Program-made: the position numbers and the translations under genes
Notes under the pieces: generated by a model
What the model was told of the DNA's origin: nothing
The model's database searches: none
What the model saw: only the letters and a program-made list of their open reading frames with translations
Shown: in pieces, positions 55,940 to 64,000 of the stretch
How the letters are laid out: every line of letters starts with the position of its first letter
Numbering within the stretch: the first letter of the stretch is position 1
Source of the DNA: Gammaproteobacteria bacterium
GTDB taxonomy: Bacteria > Pseudomonadota > Gammaproteobacteria > UWMA-0217
DNA length: 64,000 nucleotides
Reading direction: 5' to 3'
NCBI GenBank assembly: GCA_026981985.1
Contig: JALSHZ010000114.1
Location: 1-64,000, forward strand

Positions 55940-57007
55940 ATGTCCCTAACCCAGAATGCCTCGCTCGCGTCCCTCAACAGTTTTGGCGTCGAAGCTCGAG
56001 CCAGATACCTGCTGCGTGCGAAGTCTGCGATCGCGATCCTCGATGCGCTGGCTGACCCCGAATTGCGCGACTTGCCGCGTCTGTTGCTTGGCGGCGGCTC
56101 GAATATGTTGTTCGTGGCGGACTGGCCGGGGATCGTCATCCAGCTTGAAGCTGGCGGTATCGACGTGGTGGGGGAGGTGGACGGCAAGGTGCTTGTACGA
56201 GCCGCTGCAGGCGAGCGCTGGGACGACTTGGTTCGCCACACCATCGACATGGGATACGCGGGGCTGGAAAATCTGTCGTTGATTCCTGGCTGTGTTGGCG
56301 CAGCGCCGATTCAGAATATCGGTGCCTATGGTGTCGAGCTGTCGCAGTTGTTCCATCAGCTGGAAGTCATCGATTTGCAGACCGGCGAGACGATCATGAT
56401 GGACCGGCAGCGTTGTGCGTTTGGCTATCGTGACAGCTGGTTCAAGCGGCAGCAGGCGGGGCGCTATCTGATTGTCTCGGTAACGGTGGCACTGCCACGA
56501 GAACCATCGTGGTTGCTGGGCTATGGCGAGCTGGCCGACGAGGTGGCGCGCCGTGGCGATGGCAATATCAGCGCCGCGCTGATCCGCGGGGTCGTCTGTG
56601 ATATTCGTCGCCGCAAACTGCCGGATCCTGATGTGTTGGGGAATGCCGGCAGCTTTTTCAAGAACCCGCTGCTAACAGCAGCACAGGCTGAAGCGCTGCG
56701 TGCGCGCCACCCGGATGCCCCCCTCTATGCCTTCGGCTCGGCGTTCAAGCTGTCGGCGGGATGGTTGATCGAGCATTGCGGCTGGAAGGGGCGTCGGCGG
56801 GGCGACGCGGGTGTGTCGGCACAACACGCGCTGGTGCTGGTGAACTACGGTCAGGCGAGCGGTGCGGAGATATGGTCGCTGGCGACCGAGATCATCGCCG
56901 ATGTGGCCGAGCGCTTTGGCATTGTGCTGGAACCGGAGCCGAGAATTCTGGGTGTTGACCCTACAGAATCAGAAAAACCGCTACCGCCAGCGCCGAAATC
57001 AGGCTGA
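55940..57007 (+). CDS. murB: UDP-N-acetylenolpyruvoylglucosamine reductase
   Basis: A 355-residue FAD enzyme of peptidoglycan precursor synthesis, E. coli-type (type I) with long C-terminal region. NSFGVEARA is near 14-22, the FAD-binding LLGGGSNMLF near 50-59, and SLIPGCVGAAPIQNIGAYGVE near 112-132. GNAGSFFKNPLL near 232-243 provides the catalytic Ser. Its 3' end overlaps the convergent membrane-protein gene by 47 bases. Confidence 0.95.
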   Translation: MSLTQNASLASLNSFGVEARARYLLRAKSAIAILDALADPELRDLPRLLLGGGSNMLFVADWPGIVIQLEAGGIDVVGEVDGKVLVRAAAGERWDDLVRHTIDMGYAGLENLSLIPGCVGAAPIQNIGAYGVELSQLFHQLEVIDLQTGETIMMDRQRCAFGYRDSWFKRQQAGRYLIVSVTVALPREPSWLLGYGELADEVARRGDGNISAALIRGVVCDIRRRKLPDPDVLGNAGSFFKNPLLTAAQAEALRARHPDAPLYAFGSAFKLSAGWLIEHCGWKGRRRGDAGVSAQHALVLVNYGQASGAEIWSLATEIIADVAERFGIVLEPEPRILGVDPTESEKPLPPAPKSG

Positions 57008-57311
57008 TGGATGTGACGGGGGTAATGATCAGCCCACTGTGGGTAAACATCAGAAATGCCGCTTCGGCCACAATGATCGCTACCGCAAACCCCAGTGCGC
57101 GCGAGGGCTTGAGCCAGCCGGTTTCGTTGGCGAGGGAGATGATGGCAAGACCAAGAAAGGCGGCACCCATCATGCCCGCATAGGCCAGATTGAGTGGGCC
57201 ATCGGAAAAATGCCCATGCACCAGCTCTGGTCTGATCATCATCAGTAATCCCCAGATGCCGAATACGAGAATGGCAGCAAAGAGTGCGAATCTTCTGAGG
57301 GGGTCGGGCAT
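56961..57311 (-). CDS. Four-helix membrane protein of unknown function
   Basis: A 116-residue hydrophobic protein. The ATG at 57311 has AAAGGAGA upstream, so an earlier ATG at 57353 is unlikely. Four helices are seen: near 8-24 (LFAAILVFGIWGLLMMI), 43-60 (AYAGMMGAAFLGLAII), 72-92 and 98-115. No family was recognised. It overlaps murB and diverges from the P-loop/metA pair. Confidence 0.65.
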   Translation of the reverse strand: MPDPLRRFALFAAILVFGIWGLLMMIRPELVHGHFSDGPLNLAYAGMMGAAFLGLAIISLANETGWLKPSRALGFAVAIIVAEAAFLMFTHSGLIITPVTSISLISALAVAVFLIL

Positions 57312-57615
57312 GGTAAGGTCTCCTTTGGCAGTAGCTATATTTATGCTTGGCATCTTGCGGTGAAACTATAGGCAATACAAGCACTTATCATGCCGTCCGA
57401 CTGGGGTTAATGGTGCTTTGTCGGGTCTTTGTTGATTTAAGTCATTAGTTTTGATGAAAAAAGGATGAGTGGCTGAATATTCCAGATAAGTTGTGTCGGG
57501 CAGCGATCAGGAAAGATTCCCGGAATACACCGGATCATGCCGCGCCGTTGCGCTTTGTTTTTGACGTAATCGGGCCGATTGTGCGAGGCTACCGCCTTTT
57601 CCAACGGGGCAGTCA
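57312..57615. other. Divergent intergenic region with a possible FNR/Anr-like site
   Basis: A 304-base gap between the membrane-protein gene and the P-loop gene. TTGATTTAAGTCAT at 57432-57445 matches the FNR/Anr consensus TTGATNNNNRTCAA except for the last base. It is a weak candidate for oxygen control. No gene was seen. Confidence 0.35.
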
Positions 57616-58467
57616 GTGAAACTCACCGTCGAGCAATTCAGGCGCAGGGAACACAAGAGCATCACTTTGCTTGGCATGTCCGGCGTGGGCAAGACACGGC
57701 TGTCGTGCATCCTGCGCGAGGCGGACTGGTTTCACTATTCGGGCGACTATCGAATCGGCACCCGGTATCTGGATGAGCCGATTCTGGACAATATCAAGCG
57801 CCAGGCCATGCAGGTGCCGTTTCTGCGCGATTTACTGCGTTCCGATTCGATCTCCATCCACAACAATCTGACGATCGATCACCTCAAGCCGGTATCGAGT
57901 TTTCTCGGCAAGTTGGGCAACCCGGAGCTGGGTGGTTTGCCGCTGGCCGAATACAAGCATCGTCAGCGCCTTCACCTCAACGCTGAAATCGCAGCGATGA
58001 AAGATGTTCCCGCATTTATCGAGAAGGCGCAGTCGATCTACGGCTATGAAAATTTTATCAATGATGCCGGTGGCAGCGTCTGTGAGCTGGATGATCAGGC
58101 GGTTCTCGATGTGCTTGATCGGCATACGCTGATCGTCTATATCCAGGCGACGGCCGAGGATGAGCAGGTATTGATCGAGCGGGCAAAATCCGCGCCCAAG
58201 CCGTTGTTCTATCGCGAGCCATTTCTCGATGAGTTGCTCGATGATTACATGACGGAAAAAGCGTTGCAGTTTCCCTCCCAGATCGAACCTGATGATTTCG
58301 TGCGCTGGAGTTTTCCCCGGTTGTTCTATTCGCGTATTCCGCGTTACGAGGCCATCGCCAACAGCTATGGCTACACCGTCACCACCGATGAGATTGCCAA
58401 GGTCAATGACGCTCGAGATTTTGTCGAGCTGTTGGAGGACGCGATAGGGAGAGACACATGCCGATAG
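57616..58467 (+). CDS. P-loop ATPase of unknown function, coupled to metA
   Basis: A 283-residue protein starting at GTG 57616 after GGGG. Walker A GMSGVGKTRL is near residues 20-29. DWFHYSGDYRIGTRYL follows, and a hydrophobic strand LIVYIQAT near 176-183 could hold the Walker B-like position. The rest is soluble and acidic. The overall style is that of a small-molecule kinase or adenylate-kinase-like NTPase, but I do not recognise a characterised family. Its last 10 bases overlap metA, so the two are translationally coupled. Confidence 0.8.
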   Translation: MKLTVEQFRRREHKSITLLGMSGVGKTRLSCILREADWFHYSGDYRIGTRYLDEPILDNIKRQAMQVPFLRDLLRSDSISIHNNLTIDHLKPVSSFLGKLGNPELGGLPLAEYKHRQRLHLNAEIAAMKDVPAFIEKAQSIYGYENFINDAGGSVCELDDQAVLDVLDRHTLIVYIQATAEDEQVLIERAKSAPKPLFYREPFLDELLDDYMTEKALQFPSQIEPDDFVRWSFPRLFYSRIPRYEAIANSYGYTVTTDEIAKVNDARDFVELLEDAIGRDTCR

Positions 58468-59549
58468 TTGCCAATTCCGATCTGCCAACGTTCGGCCGGC
58501 TGCGGCAGCAGGGGCATATCATCCTCACGCCCGAGCGGGCGGCGCATCAGGATATCCGCGGCCTGCATGTGGGGCTGCTGAACATGATGCCCGATGCAGC
58601 AATGGAAGCAACCGAACGCCAGTTCTTCCGCCTGCTGGGAGAGAGCAACCCGATTGCGCAGTTCTTTTTGCACCCGTTCACCATCGACGAGATACCCCGG
58701 GGTGAAAAGGCAGCAGCCCATGTCGCCAAATACTACCGCGCGTTCGAGGAGATCGCGGCAGAAGGGCTTGATGCGCTGATCATCACCGGCGCCAATGTTA
58801 CGCAACCCAACCTGGCGCTGGAGCCATTCTGGGAACCGCTGACACGCATCATGGACTGGGCCGAGGAAAACGTCACCTCGACGCTCTACTCCTGCCTGGC
58901 CACCCATGCCGGGTTGCAGCATCGCTATGGTCAGAAACGCCGACGCTTGCCGACCAAGCGCTGGGGGGTGTTCGAGCATCGTGTGGTCGATCGTCGTCAC
59001 CCGCTGGTCATGGACATCAACAGCCGTTTCGATGTGCCCCATTCACGTTTCAATCAGGTTGATCGCAGCATGTTCGATGCAGCGGGGCTGCGGGTGTTGA
59101 TCGAAAGCGACAAGGCTGGTGTGCATCTGGCGGTCAGCCCCGACCTGCTGCGGACAGTCTATTTTCAAGGGCATCCGGAATACGACACCATCAGCCTGCT
59201 GAAGGAATACAAGCGTGAAGTGCTGCTGTATCTGCATGGTCAGCGTGACGACTATCCACCTTTCCCGGATCACTACTTCGATATCTATTGCCGATCGATC
59301 ATGAATGACTATCGCGAGGTTGCAGAGCGGGCGATGGCAATGGGCAAGGCGCTACCCGAATTCCCGGAGAAGTTGATCATCGATCGCCTCGACAATACCT
59401 GGCACGATACCGGCGAGGCCATCGTCGGCAATTGGATGGGGCTGGTCTATCAGGTGACGAACGCCGATCGGCGCGTCTCCTTCATGGATGGTATCGACCC
59501 CAACGATCCGCTGGGGTTACTGGCTGCGGAGCGCGAAGCCTCGCGGTAA
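58458..59549 (+). CDS. metA: Homoserine O-acyltransferase, MetA (HTS) family, divergent
   Basis: A 363-residue member of the homoserine O-succinyl/acetyltransferase family, first step of methionine synthesis. The catalytic triad is conserved: Cys146 in YSCLATHAGL, and His239 and Glu241 in GHPEYD. The canonical LNLMPKKIETE segment is changed to LNMMPDAAMEATE, losing the usual lysines. The specificity loop ITGANVTQPNL replaces ITGAPVE. It is longer than E. coli MetA (309). The acyl donor (succinyl- or acetyl-CoA) cannot be decided by eye. It is coupled to the upstream P-loop gene, and its end overlaps the convergent NlpC/P60 gene by 33 bases. Confidence 0.85.
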   Translation: MPIVANSDLPTFGRLRQQGHIILTPERAAHQDIRGLHVGLLNMMPDAAMEATERQFFRLLGESNPIAQFFLHPFTIDEIPRGEKAAAHVAKYYRAFEEIAAEGLDALIITGANVTQPNLALEPFWEPLTRIMDWAEENVTSTLYSCLATHAGLQHRYGQKRRRLPTKRWGVFEHRVVDRRHPLVMDINSRFDVPHSRFNQVDRSMFDAAGLRVLIESDKAGVHLAVSPDLLRTVYFQGHPEYDTISLLKEYKREVLLYLHGQRDDYPPFPDHYFDIYCRSIMNDYREVAERAMAMGKALPEFPEKLIIDRLDNTWHDTGEAIVGNWMGLVYQVTNADRRVSFMDGIDPNDPLGLLAAEREASR

Positions 59550-60014
59550 CACGCGCCTCGCCCCGGTCAGCGAGCGGCGCCAGTAGCGATCGTTGAGACG
59601 GCTACGGGTCACCCCCGCCGACGTCGATGCATGAATAAACTGGTTGTCGCCCATGTAGATTCCCACATGGCGGTTGCCACGCGCGGGCCGGAAAAACAGT
59701 AGATCACCCGGTCGTAACCAGCGGCTGTGAATGCCTTGCCCTACGCGCTGCTGCTCCCGGGTCGTGCGTGGCAGCCGAATGTCGAATGCCTCCTGATAGG
59801 CCTGCCGGACAAATGCCGAACAATCCATTCCCCGCCGATCGCTGCCACCCAAACGGTAAGGCGTACCTTTCCAGTGTGCGAAAGCCTGTGTCAGTCGCTG
59901 TGCCACTTCATTGGGCTGGTGAACGGCACGCTCAGGTGGCATCACGGCTTGTGAGGCGCAACCCGCGAGTCCGATGCTGATGACCAGCAACGCGATTCCT
60001 CTCATCCTGATCAT
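59517..60014 (-). CDS. NlpC/P60 family cell-wall hydrolase lipoprotein
   Basis: A 165-residue secreted lipoprotein with a signal and lipobox (LAGC, Cys about 19). The NlpC/P60 cysteine peptidase domain spans about 40-155. The catalytic Cys is in MDCSAFVRQAY near 65, the first His in RHVGIYMGD near 116 and the second in FIHAST near 128. This matches the Spr/MepS-like group that cleaves peptidoglycan cross-links. It follows the PGPGW membrane-protein gene with a 4-base overlap. Confidence 0.9.
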   Translation of the reverse strand: MIRMRGIALLVISIGLAGCASQAVMPPERAVHQPNEVAQRLTQAFAHWKGTPYRLGGSDRRGMDCSAFVRQAYQEAFDIRLPRTTREQQRVGQGIHSRWLRPGDLLFFRPARGNRHVGIYMGDNQFIHASTSAGVTRSRLNDRYWRRSLTGARRVLPRGFALRSQ

Positions 60015-60451
60015 AATGGCCTCTCGCTACCATCCGGCCTCAGCAGGTCAGGCTTGCCACTGCGCCGGCGTATCCAGTTGATCGACTTATAAACCGAATC
60101 CTTGCTGATAAGCCAGCGTTCAAAACGGTACTTGCCGGGAAAGTTGATCAACAGCACCCCAATCAGCATCGTCAGCAAACCCTGCCCCGGCAGCACCAGC
60201 ATGGCCAGGCCGATGACAAAGCAAAAGATGCCGAACAGGTTCTTGATCACGAGAATGGTGATGTAGATAGCCGGGTGATAGGCGCGCAGGCGGCTCTCGT
60301 GCCGCTTCACGTCGATAAAGTAGTCATCCGGGATCTTCGTGATCAGCCAGGGAATGACCAAGATCGTACCAACCAACGTCAGCACGGACAGCCCCGCCAA
60401 GTGGTAACCCCAGTCCTGCAGAAAAGGGAGGATTTGTGCCGTTACCTGCAT
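60011..60451 (-). CDS. PGPGW-type transmembrane protein
   Basis: A 146-residue protein from ATG 60451. An in-frame GTG at 60490 is possible and neither has a clear ribosome site. Hydrophobic segments lie near 16-36 (LSVLTLVGTILVIPWLI) and 64-105. LPGQGLLTMLIGVLLINFPGK corresponds to the PGPGW family core. Function unknown. It overlaps the NlpC/P60 gene by 4 bases. Confidence 0.75.
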   Translation of the reverse strand: MQVTAQILPFLQDWGYHLAGLSVLTLVGTILVIPWLITKIPDDYFIDVKRHESRLRAYHPAIYITILVIKNLFGIFCFVIGLAMLVLPGQGLLTMLIGVLLINFPGKYRFERWLISKDSVYKSINWIRRRSGKPDLLRPDGSERPL

Positions 60452-60532
60452 TGTCACATTATGCGTTTTATCGGCTGCCGACAGTAGCACATAGCGGCTA
60501 GCGGGCGAATTAACCAGCGCTGATCTGAGCTG

Positions 60533-61726
60533 TTATGCGTCCATTTTCCTGCCGACCGAATGGCTGCCCTCAATGCTGGCACAGAGCCGTCGTATCATCT
60601 GATCGATTTCATGCTCGGATACCGTCAGCGCAGGCATGAAGCGCAGCGTGTCCGGTCGTGGTGCATTGAGTAAAAGCCCTTGCTTGAATGCCTTGGCAGC
60701 GATGTTGGGTGCGCTGATTTGCCCCGTGTCCAGTGCCAGTAGCAAGCCTTTGCCACGGACTTTGCCAAGCTGGAATGCTTGCGAAATCTCGCCCAGTCGA
60801 TCGCTCAGGTAGGCTGACTTACGCTGTACAGAATCGAGAAAACCTGGCTGTAGCAGCGTGTCGATAACAGCCTGGCCGGCAGCGCACACCAGCGGGTTGC
60901 CGTTGAAGGTACCTCCCTGATCTCCCGGCTCGAAACAGCTGAACCGTTTCTTTGTCAGCAAGGCGGCAAGCGGTACGCCGCCACCGATCCCTTTGCCGAG
61001 CGTCATGATGTCGGGTTCGATGCCAAACTGCTCGTAGGCAAACAGCGTGCCGGTACGCCCCATGCCGGTTTGTACCTCGTCAACAATCAGCAGCAGCCCA
61101 TGCTTGCGAGCGAGCCGGGAAAGCTCGTGCAGGAACTCAGCCGTCGCAGGAATCACGCCTGCCTCGCCCTGGATGAGTTCGAGCATGATGGCAAGGCTAT
61201 CGTTGTCGACTGCCGCTTCCACCGCGCTGATATCGTTGTAAGGCACCTTGATAAAGCCGGAAACCACCGGTGGAAACAGTTCATCCCAGCCTGGCTTGCC
61301 AGTTGCGGCCATGGTGGCGAGTGTTCTGCCATGGAAGCCATGCTCGAAGGTGATGATCTTGTATGCACCCTCTCGATTGATGGCACCCCATTTGCGTGCC
61401 AGTTTGATTGCGCCTTCGTTAGCTTCGGCACCGCTGTTGGTGAAAAATACTTCGTCGAAAACACTGTTGGCGGTGAGCTGCTGTGCCAGGCCGATCATTG
61501 CCTTGTTATAGAAAGCTGGGCTGGGGTTGAGCAGCGACTCGGCCTGTTTCTGTAGTGCGCTGACGACAGCCGGGTGGCAATGCCCGAGCGAATTGACGGC
61601 CCAGCCCTGGATAAAGTCGAGCCACAACGTACCCTGTTCATCCTCGAGCCACGAGCCTTTTCCTGAAACGAAGATGGTACTCGGGCGATCTATAATCGGC
61701 ATGATGTAGGGGTGGAGGTCGCTCAT
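60533..61726 (-). CDS. argD: Acetylornithine aminotransferase
   Basis: A 397-residue class III PLP aminotransferase of arginine synthesis. [20 protein letters not shown] is near 95-114, [19 protein letters not shown] near 126-144, and [14 protein letters not shown] near 217-230. The PLP lysine is in [15 protein letters not shown] near 246-260. Succinyldiaminopimelate aminotransferase activity is possible for the same family. Its ATG overlaps the stop of the upstream transporter gene (ATGA). Confidence 0.92.
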   Translation of the reverse strand: MSDLHPYIMPIIDRPSTIFVSGKGSWLEDEQGTLWLDFIQGWAVNSLGHCHPAVVSALQKQAESLLNPSPAFYNKAMIGLAQQLTANSVFDEVFFTNSGAEANEGAIKLARKWGAINREGAYKIITFEHGFHGRTLATMAATGKPGWDELFPPVVSGFIKVPYNDISAVEAAVDNDSLAIMLELIQGEAGVIPATAEFLHELSRLARKHGLLLIVDEVQTGMGRTGTLFAYEQFGIEPDIMTLGKGIGGGVPLAALLTKKRFSCFEPGDQGGTFNGNPLVCAAGQAVIDTLLQPGFLDSVQRKSAYLSDRLGEISQAFQLGKVRGKGLLLALDTGQISAPNIAAKAFKQGLLLNAPRPDTLRFMPALTVSEHEIDQMIRRLCASIEGSHSVGRKMDA

Positions 61727-62652
61727 GCGCTTTTCTCCTTTGTCAGACTCACCAGCAGGACGCCCGAAAGCACCATCGCTGCACCCGCCAGTTGGCCGAG
61801 GCTCAAGGTTTCGCCGAGAACCGCCCAGGCCATCAGCAGTGTTGCAACTGGCCCGGCGGCACTGATGATCGAGGTGCGCGCCGCACCAATGCGCTGTATG
61901 CCGGCATTCATCAGGAACGCTGGAATGACGGTGGAAACCAATGCCAGCATCACACCCAGAAACAGGATCGAACCAGAAACCTGGAGTTGAGTCAGCGGCT
62001 TGCTAAGGCTGAAATGCAGCAGCGTCGCAAGACAGGCAATCGACATGGACAAGGCGGTAAAGCGTCTCGACCCCAGACGAGGGATCAGATGACCGCTGCC
62101 GGTCATGAATACGGCGAACACCACGGCGCTGCCGAAAACCAGTAGTGACCCCAGCTGGAGGTTGCTGGACTGGGTGATGACAGCATCGCTGGCAAAGACG
62201 AACGCAATGCCCGCATAGCTGAGTGCCAGTGCTGCCAGTTGCGCTACGGCAATCCGGCGTCGATACAGCACTGCGGTGAGCAAGACGACGATGGTGGGAT
62301 AAAGAAAAAGGATCAGGCGCTCAAGCCCAGCCGAGATCAGTTCAAGCCCGCTGAAATCGAGGAAGCTGGCGAGGTAGTATCCCAGAATGCCGAGTACGAC
62401 AATCCCCAGCCGATCGGAGGCGGTAAGCGGGGTTGGTCGAGCCGATGAGCGCCACATTGCAGCGACCAGAAAGAAAGGCAGTGCAAACAGCATGCGCAAG
62501 GTCATCAGGGTGATGGCATCGACGGCGGCACTGTCGCTGTAGGCAAGCTTGATGAGAATCGACTTCGAGGAAAAACCCATGGCCGCCAGCACGATCAAGG
62601 TGCTGCCGATGATCATCGAGCGTCTGTTGTTCTGTTTGCCGGGTATATCCAT
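61723..62652 (-). CDS. DMT/EamA family transporter
   Basis: A 309-residue inner-membrane protein with about ten helices arranged as two EamA repeats (15-150 and 165-300). A typical start is [20 protein letters not shown], and the second repeat begins [18 protein letters not shown]. Such proteins export metabolites or amino acids. It is co-translated with argD, but the substrate is unknown. A hairpin in its leader covers the ribosome site. Confidence 0.85.
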   Translation of the reverse strand: MDIPGKQNNRRSMIIGSTLIVLAAMGFSSKSILIKLAYSDSAAVDAITLMTLRMLFALPFFLVAAMWRSSARPTPLTASDRLGIVVLGILGYYLASFLDFSGLELISAGLERLILFLYPTIVVLLTAVLYRRRIAVAQLAALALSYAGIAFVFASDAVITQSSNLQLGSLLVFGSAVVFAVFMTGSGHLIPRLGSRRFTALSMSIACLATLLHFSLSKPLTQLQVSGSILFLGVMLALVSTVIPAFLMNAGIQRIGAARTSIISAAGPVATLLMAWAVLGETLSLGQLAGAAMVLSGVLLVSLTKEKSA

Positions 62653-62654
62653 GG

Positions 62655-62680
62655 TGGTTGCTCCAGGAGGAGGGCAACCA
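62655..62680 (-). promoter_or_regulatory. Leader hairpin around the ribosome-binding site of the DMT transporter gene
   Basis: On the minus strand TGGTTGC and GCAACCA (7-bp stem, 62674-62680 with 62655-62661) enclose CCTCCTCCTGGA just before the ATG at 62652. The GGAG ribosome site lies at the base of this hairpin and could pair internally with CTCC, so translation may be controlled by RNA folding. Confidence 0.4.
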
Positions 62681-63072
62681 CGAATTCAGCGGCGAAAAGT
62701 CAAGAAGTCTACGGCAGTCGCAGCGGAATTCGCGGCTGCCGGGAAAATCAGATCAGAATGATTACGATTGGCAGCTCGGCGCAGGCAGTAGCCAGCGGCG
62801 TCGCAGCCAGAGTGTGCTGGTGGAAAAAATGGCGGTGTCGAATATCATGTCCGCAAGGCTATAAGCGGATTATGAACCTGTCAAGCACAGACAGCACAGG
62901 CATGCAGACTGGGTGGCAATCAATGTAGGCCGTTCTCCATGCTGCAATTCAGGACCCCAATGGCAATACTCGACCAATCACATTTTCAGTCGTCGATCAG
63001 GTAAATAACAATTCTATTTTTGTGTTAGCCATCATGCACAACAGCAGAAAACCAGGTTATTGGGAAGGCCGC
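62681..63072. other. Non-coding region upstream of the transporter gene
   Basis: About 390 bases between the transporter leader and the attC-like site. It presumably contains the promoter of the transporter-argD unit. No credible coding frame or repeat was recognised. This is the boundary between conserved chromosome and the cassette-like segment. Confidence 0.4.
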
Positions 63073-63348
63073 ACATAACAAGGCACTTCAACACGGACAG
63101 GCCTCCGCGCTGCTTGTTTTGTGGTAACTACTCAGCTTACCCCCTTATTTGCGCCAACTCTGCGTTGGAAGTGCTCATTTACACTTGTAAACTGCGCGCT
63201 TCCGCCTCGATTTGACGCAAAACGGGGGCAATCTGAGCAGTTACGAGACTGTGCTGAGTAGTTACGTTTTGTGTTGTCATTCCGCTGCGCTGCATTATCG
63301 CACAAAACAATCAACGCTCCGGCCTGCCGGTTAAGTGCGACATTAGGC
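63073..63348 (-). other. attC-like integron recombination site, interrupted by a MITE
   Basis: ACATAAC (63073-63079) and ATTAGGC (63342-63348) form the outer core sites (GTTATGT and GCCTAAT on the minus strand). Inside, GGCACTTCAACACGGACAGGCC pairs with GGCCTGCCGGTTAAGTGC with bulged bases, as attC sites do. TTGTTTTGTG near 63114-63123 is the exact complement of CACAAAACAA at 63301-63310. Removing the 142-bp insert and one 8-bp target copy gives a continuous hairpin of about 126 bases, within the attC range. The doc stop codon lies in the GCCTAAT core, as is typical of cassette genes. Confidence 0.7.
63124..63265. mobile_element. 142-bp MITE-like element with 13-bp terminal inverted repeats
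   Basis: The ends are GTAACTACTCAGC and its perfect inverse GCTGAGTAGTTAC. GTTTTGTG is directly duplicated on both sides (63116-63123 and 63266-63273), an 8-bp target duplication. The interior 63124-63244 is itself a long imperfect palindrome centred on TTTACACTTGTAAA. There is no open frame. This fits a non-autonomous miniature transposon mobilised in trans. It interrupts the attC-like site. Confidence 0.8.
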
Positions 63349-63735
63349 TTTCGGAAAGGAGTGTTCACCGAACCAGCGAGAAAGGTCCTTCTCGGTTAAT
63401 TTGCCAGCAGCCAGATCTTTAATTACAACAACGGCATCCGGTTCCGGGGAAGCTAGAACGTAGCCATTTATTTCCAAAAATATCGCCGCAATGGTTAAAG
63501 CAATCCGTTTGTTGCCATCAACAAAGGGGTGATTGCTCGCTAATCCATAGCAATATGAAGCAGCGAGGTCAAAAATTGAAGAGTCAACGGCATATTCAAA
63601 ACGTTGCCGAGGACGATTTAGTGCAGATTCAAGCAGGGTGTGATCACGTATTCCGGGTGCACCCCCATGTTCAGCCAGCAGCATCTGATGAACGGCAGCT
63701 ACTACCTCTGTCAATACCCAGTCTGGTTCCTTCAT
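63343..63735 (-). CDS. doc: Doc-family toxin (death on curing)
   Basis: A 130-residue Fic/Doc fold kinase toxin. HPFVDGNKR at 69-77 is the Doc motif, in which Doc phosphorylates EF-Tu and stops translation. GAPGIRDHTLLESALNRPRQ near 25-44 is the usual N-terminal region. The start overlaps the antitoxin stop (ATGA). The stop lies inside the attC-like core. The toxin motif appears intact. Confidence 0.93.
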   Translation of the reverse strand: MKEPDWVLTEVVAAVHQMLLAEHGGAPGIRDHTLLESALNRPRQRFEYAVDSSIFDLAASYCYGLASNHPFVDGNKRIALTIAAIFLEINGYVLASPEPDAVVVIKDLAAGKLTEKDLSRWFGEHSFPKA

Positions 63736-63956
63736 TTTGCAAGTTCGTGGAGGGCGTTTCGGTATTTCTTCATGACTTTCTCAGCTGCTTGCATCTGCTT
63801 CTCAAAATCGTGCTGGTAGGGGGTAAGGGTCAGGCCCTCTGGCCCCTCAACCAAATACAAGACATCACCCTTTTCTGCCCTGAGCTTCGTAAGCGCTTCT
63901 TTTGGCAACACAATCCCCATGGAATTACCGATCGAAGTGACTTTTACTTTCAACAT
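63732..63956 (-). CDS. AbrB/MazE-type antitoxin
   Basis: A 74-residue antitoxin. The SpoVT-AbrB DNA-binding fold covers about 1-45 (KVKVTSIGNSMGIVLPKEAL, then KGDVLYLVEGPEG). The C-terminal helix (about 50-74) would neutralise Doc. AbrB-type partners for Doc are common in chromosomal systems, in contrast to the Phd partner of phage P1. It precedes doc with a 4-base overlap and presumably autoregulates the promoter in 63957-64000. Confidence 0.9.
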   Translation of the reverse strand: MLKVKVTSIGNSMGIVLPKEALTKLRAEKGDVLYLVEGPEGLTLTPYQHDFEKQMQAAEKVMKKYRNALHELAK

Positions 63957-64000
63957 GGTAGTATGCCCCGATAGAGTTATAACATAAGTTATTACGCAGT

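Overview
The window looks like a chromosomal segment of a gammaproteobacterium. The main evidence is gene order: yggS-proC-yggT-yggU next to pilT-pilU, and gshB/tonB/algH/ruvX/pyrR/pyrB/pyrC' next to pilGHIJ-chpA. This is the arrangement known from Pseudomonas aeruginosa (the PA039x-PA041x region). A tkt-gap-pgk-pyk-fba cluster with a class II aldolase, an SAH riboswitch and CMP-Kdo/KpsCS capsule genes suggest a free-living, perhaps Chromatiales-like, relative rather than Pseudomonas itself. No rubisco, rRNA, tRNA or CRISPR was seen, so the lineage is an inference.

Layout. (1) 1-5.9 kb: an accessory, AT-richer block with an ISL3-type transposase remnant. On the minus strand it carries a Sulfotransfer_2-type carbohydrate sulfotransferase, two large glycosyltransferases and an APS kinase (cysC). 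(2) 6.3-10.5 kb, plus strand: kpsC, kpsS and kdsB, which build the poly-Kdo lipid anchor of ABC-transporter-dependent capsules. Together these blocks suggest a sulfated, possibly glycosaminoglycan-like, capsule. (3) 10.8-17.2 kb, minus strand: type II secretion genes gspC-D-E-F plus an SH3-domain membrane protein. (4) 17.4-21.1 kb: an HU-like protein with a lysine-rich tail, a TauE/SafE-type membrane protein, and yggS-proC-yggT-yggU. (5) 21.3-24.8 kb: three tandem twitching ATPases (pilT plus two pilU-like genes). (6) 24.8-31.5 kb, minus strand: gshB-apbE-tonB-algH-ruvX-pyrR-pyrB-pyrC', where pyrC' lacks the dihydroorotase HxH metal site. (7) 31.8-42.5 kb, plus strand: the Pil-Chp chemosensory operon pilG-pilH-pilI-pilJ-chpA-chpC. 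(8) 43-47.4 kb, minus strand: metK, then an SAH riboswitch controlling ahcY-metF-rsmE. (9) 47.8-54.9 kb, plus strand: tkt-gap-pgk-pyk-fba, separated by hairpins and a periodic repeat. (10) 55-62.7 kb: bioD, murB, small membrane proteins, a P-loop protein with an atypical metA, an NlpC/P60 lipoprotein, argD and a DMT exporter. (11) 63.0-64 kb: an AbrB/Doc toxin-antitoxin pair that looks like an integron cassette. Its attC-like site is split by a 142-bp MITE-like element with 13-bp terminal inverted repeats and an 8-bp target duplication.

Functional links: cysC makes PAPS for the neighbouring sulfotransferase. kdsB supplies CMP-Kdo to KpsS/KpsC. The Pil-Chp system controls the pilus motors encoded by pilT/pilU. 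ahcY and metF complete the methyl cycle begun by metK, and expression is matched to SAH level by the riboswitch. Sequences related to the MITE termini recur at about 10.5 kb, and a similar 12-bp motif recurs with 31-bp periodicity upstream of fba, so a dispersed repeat family is active in this genome.
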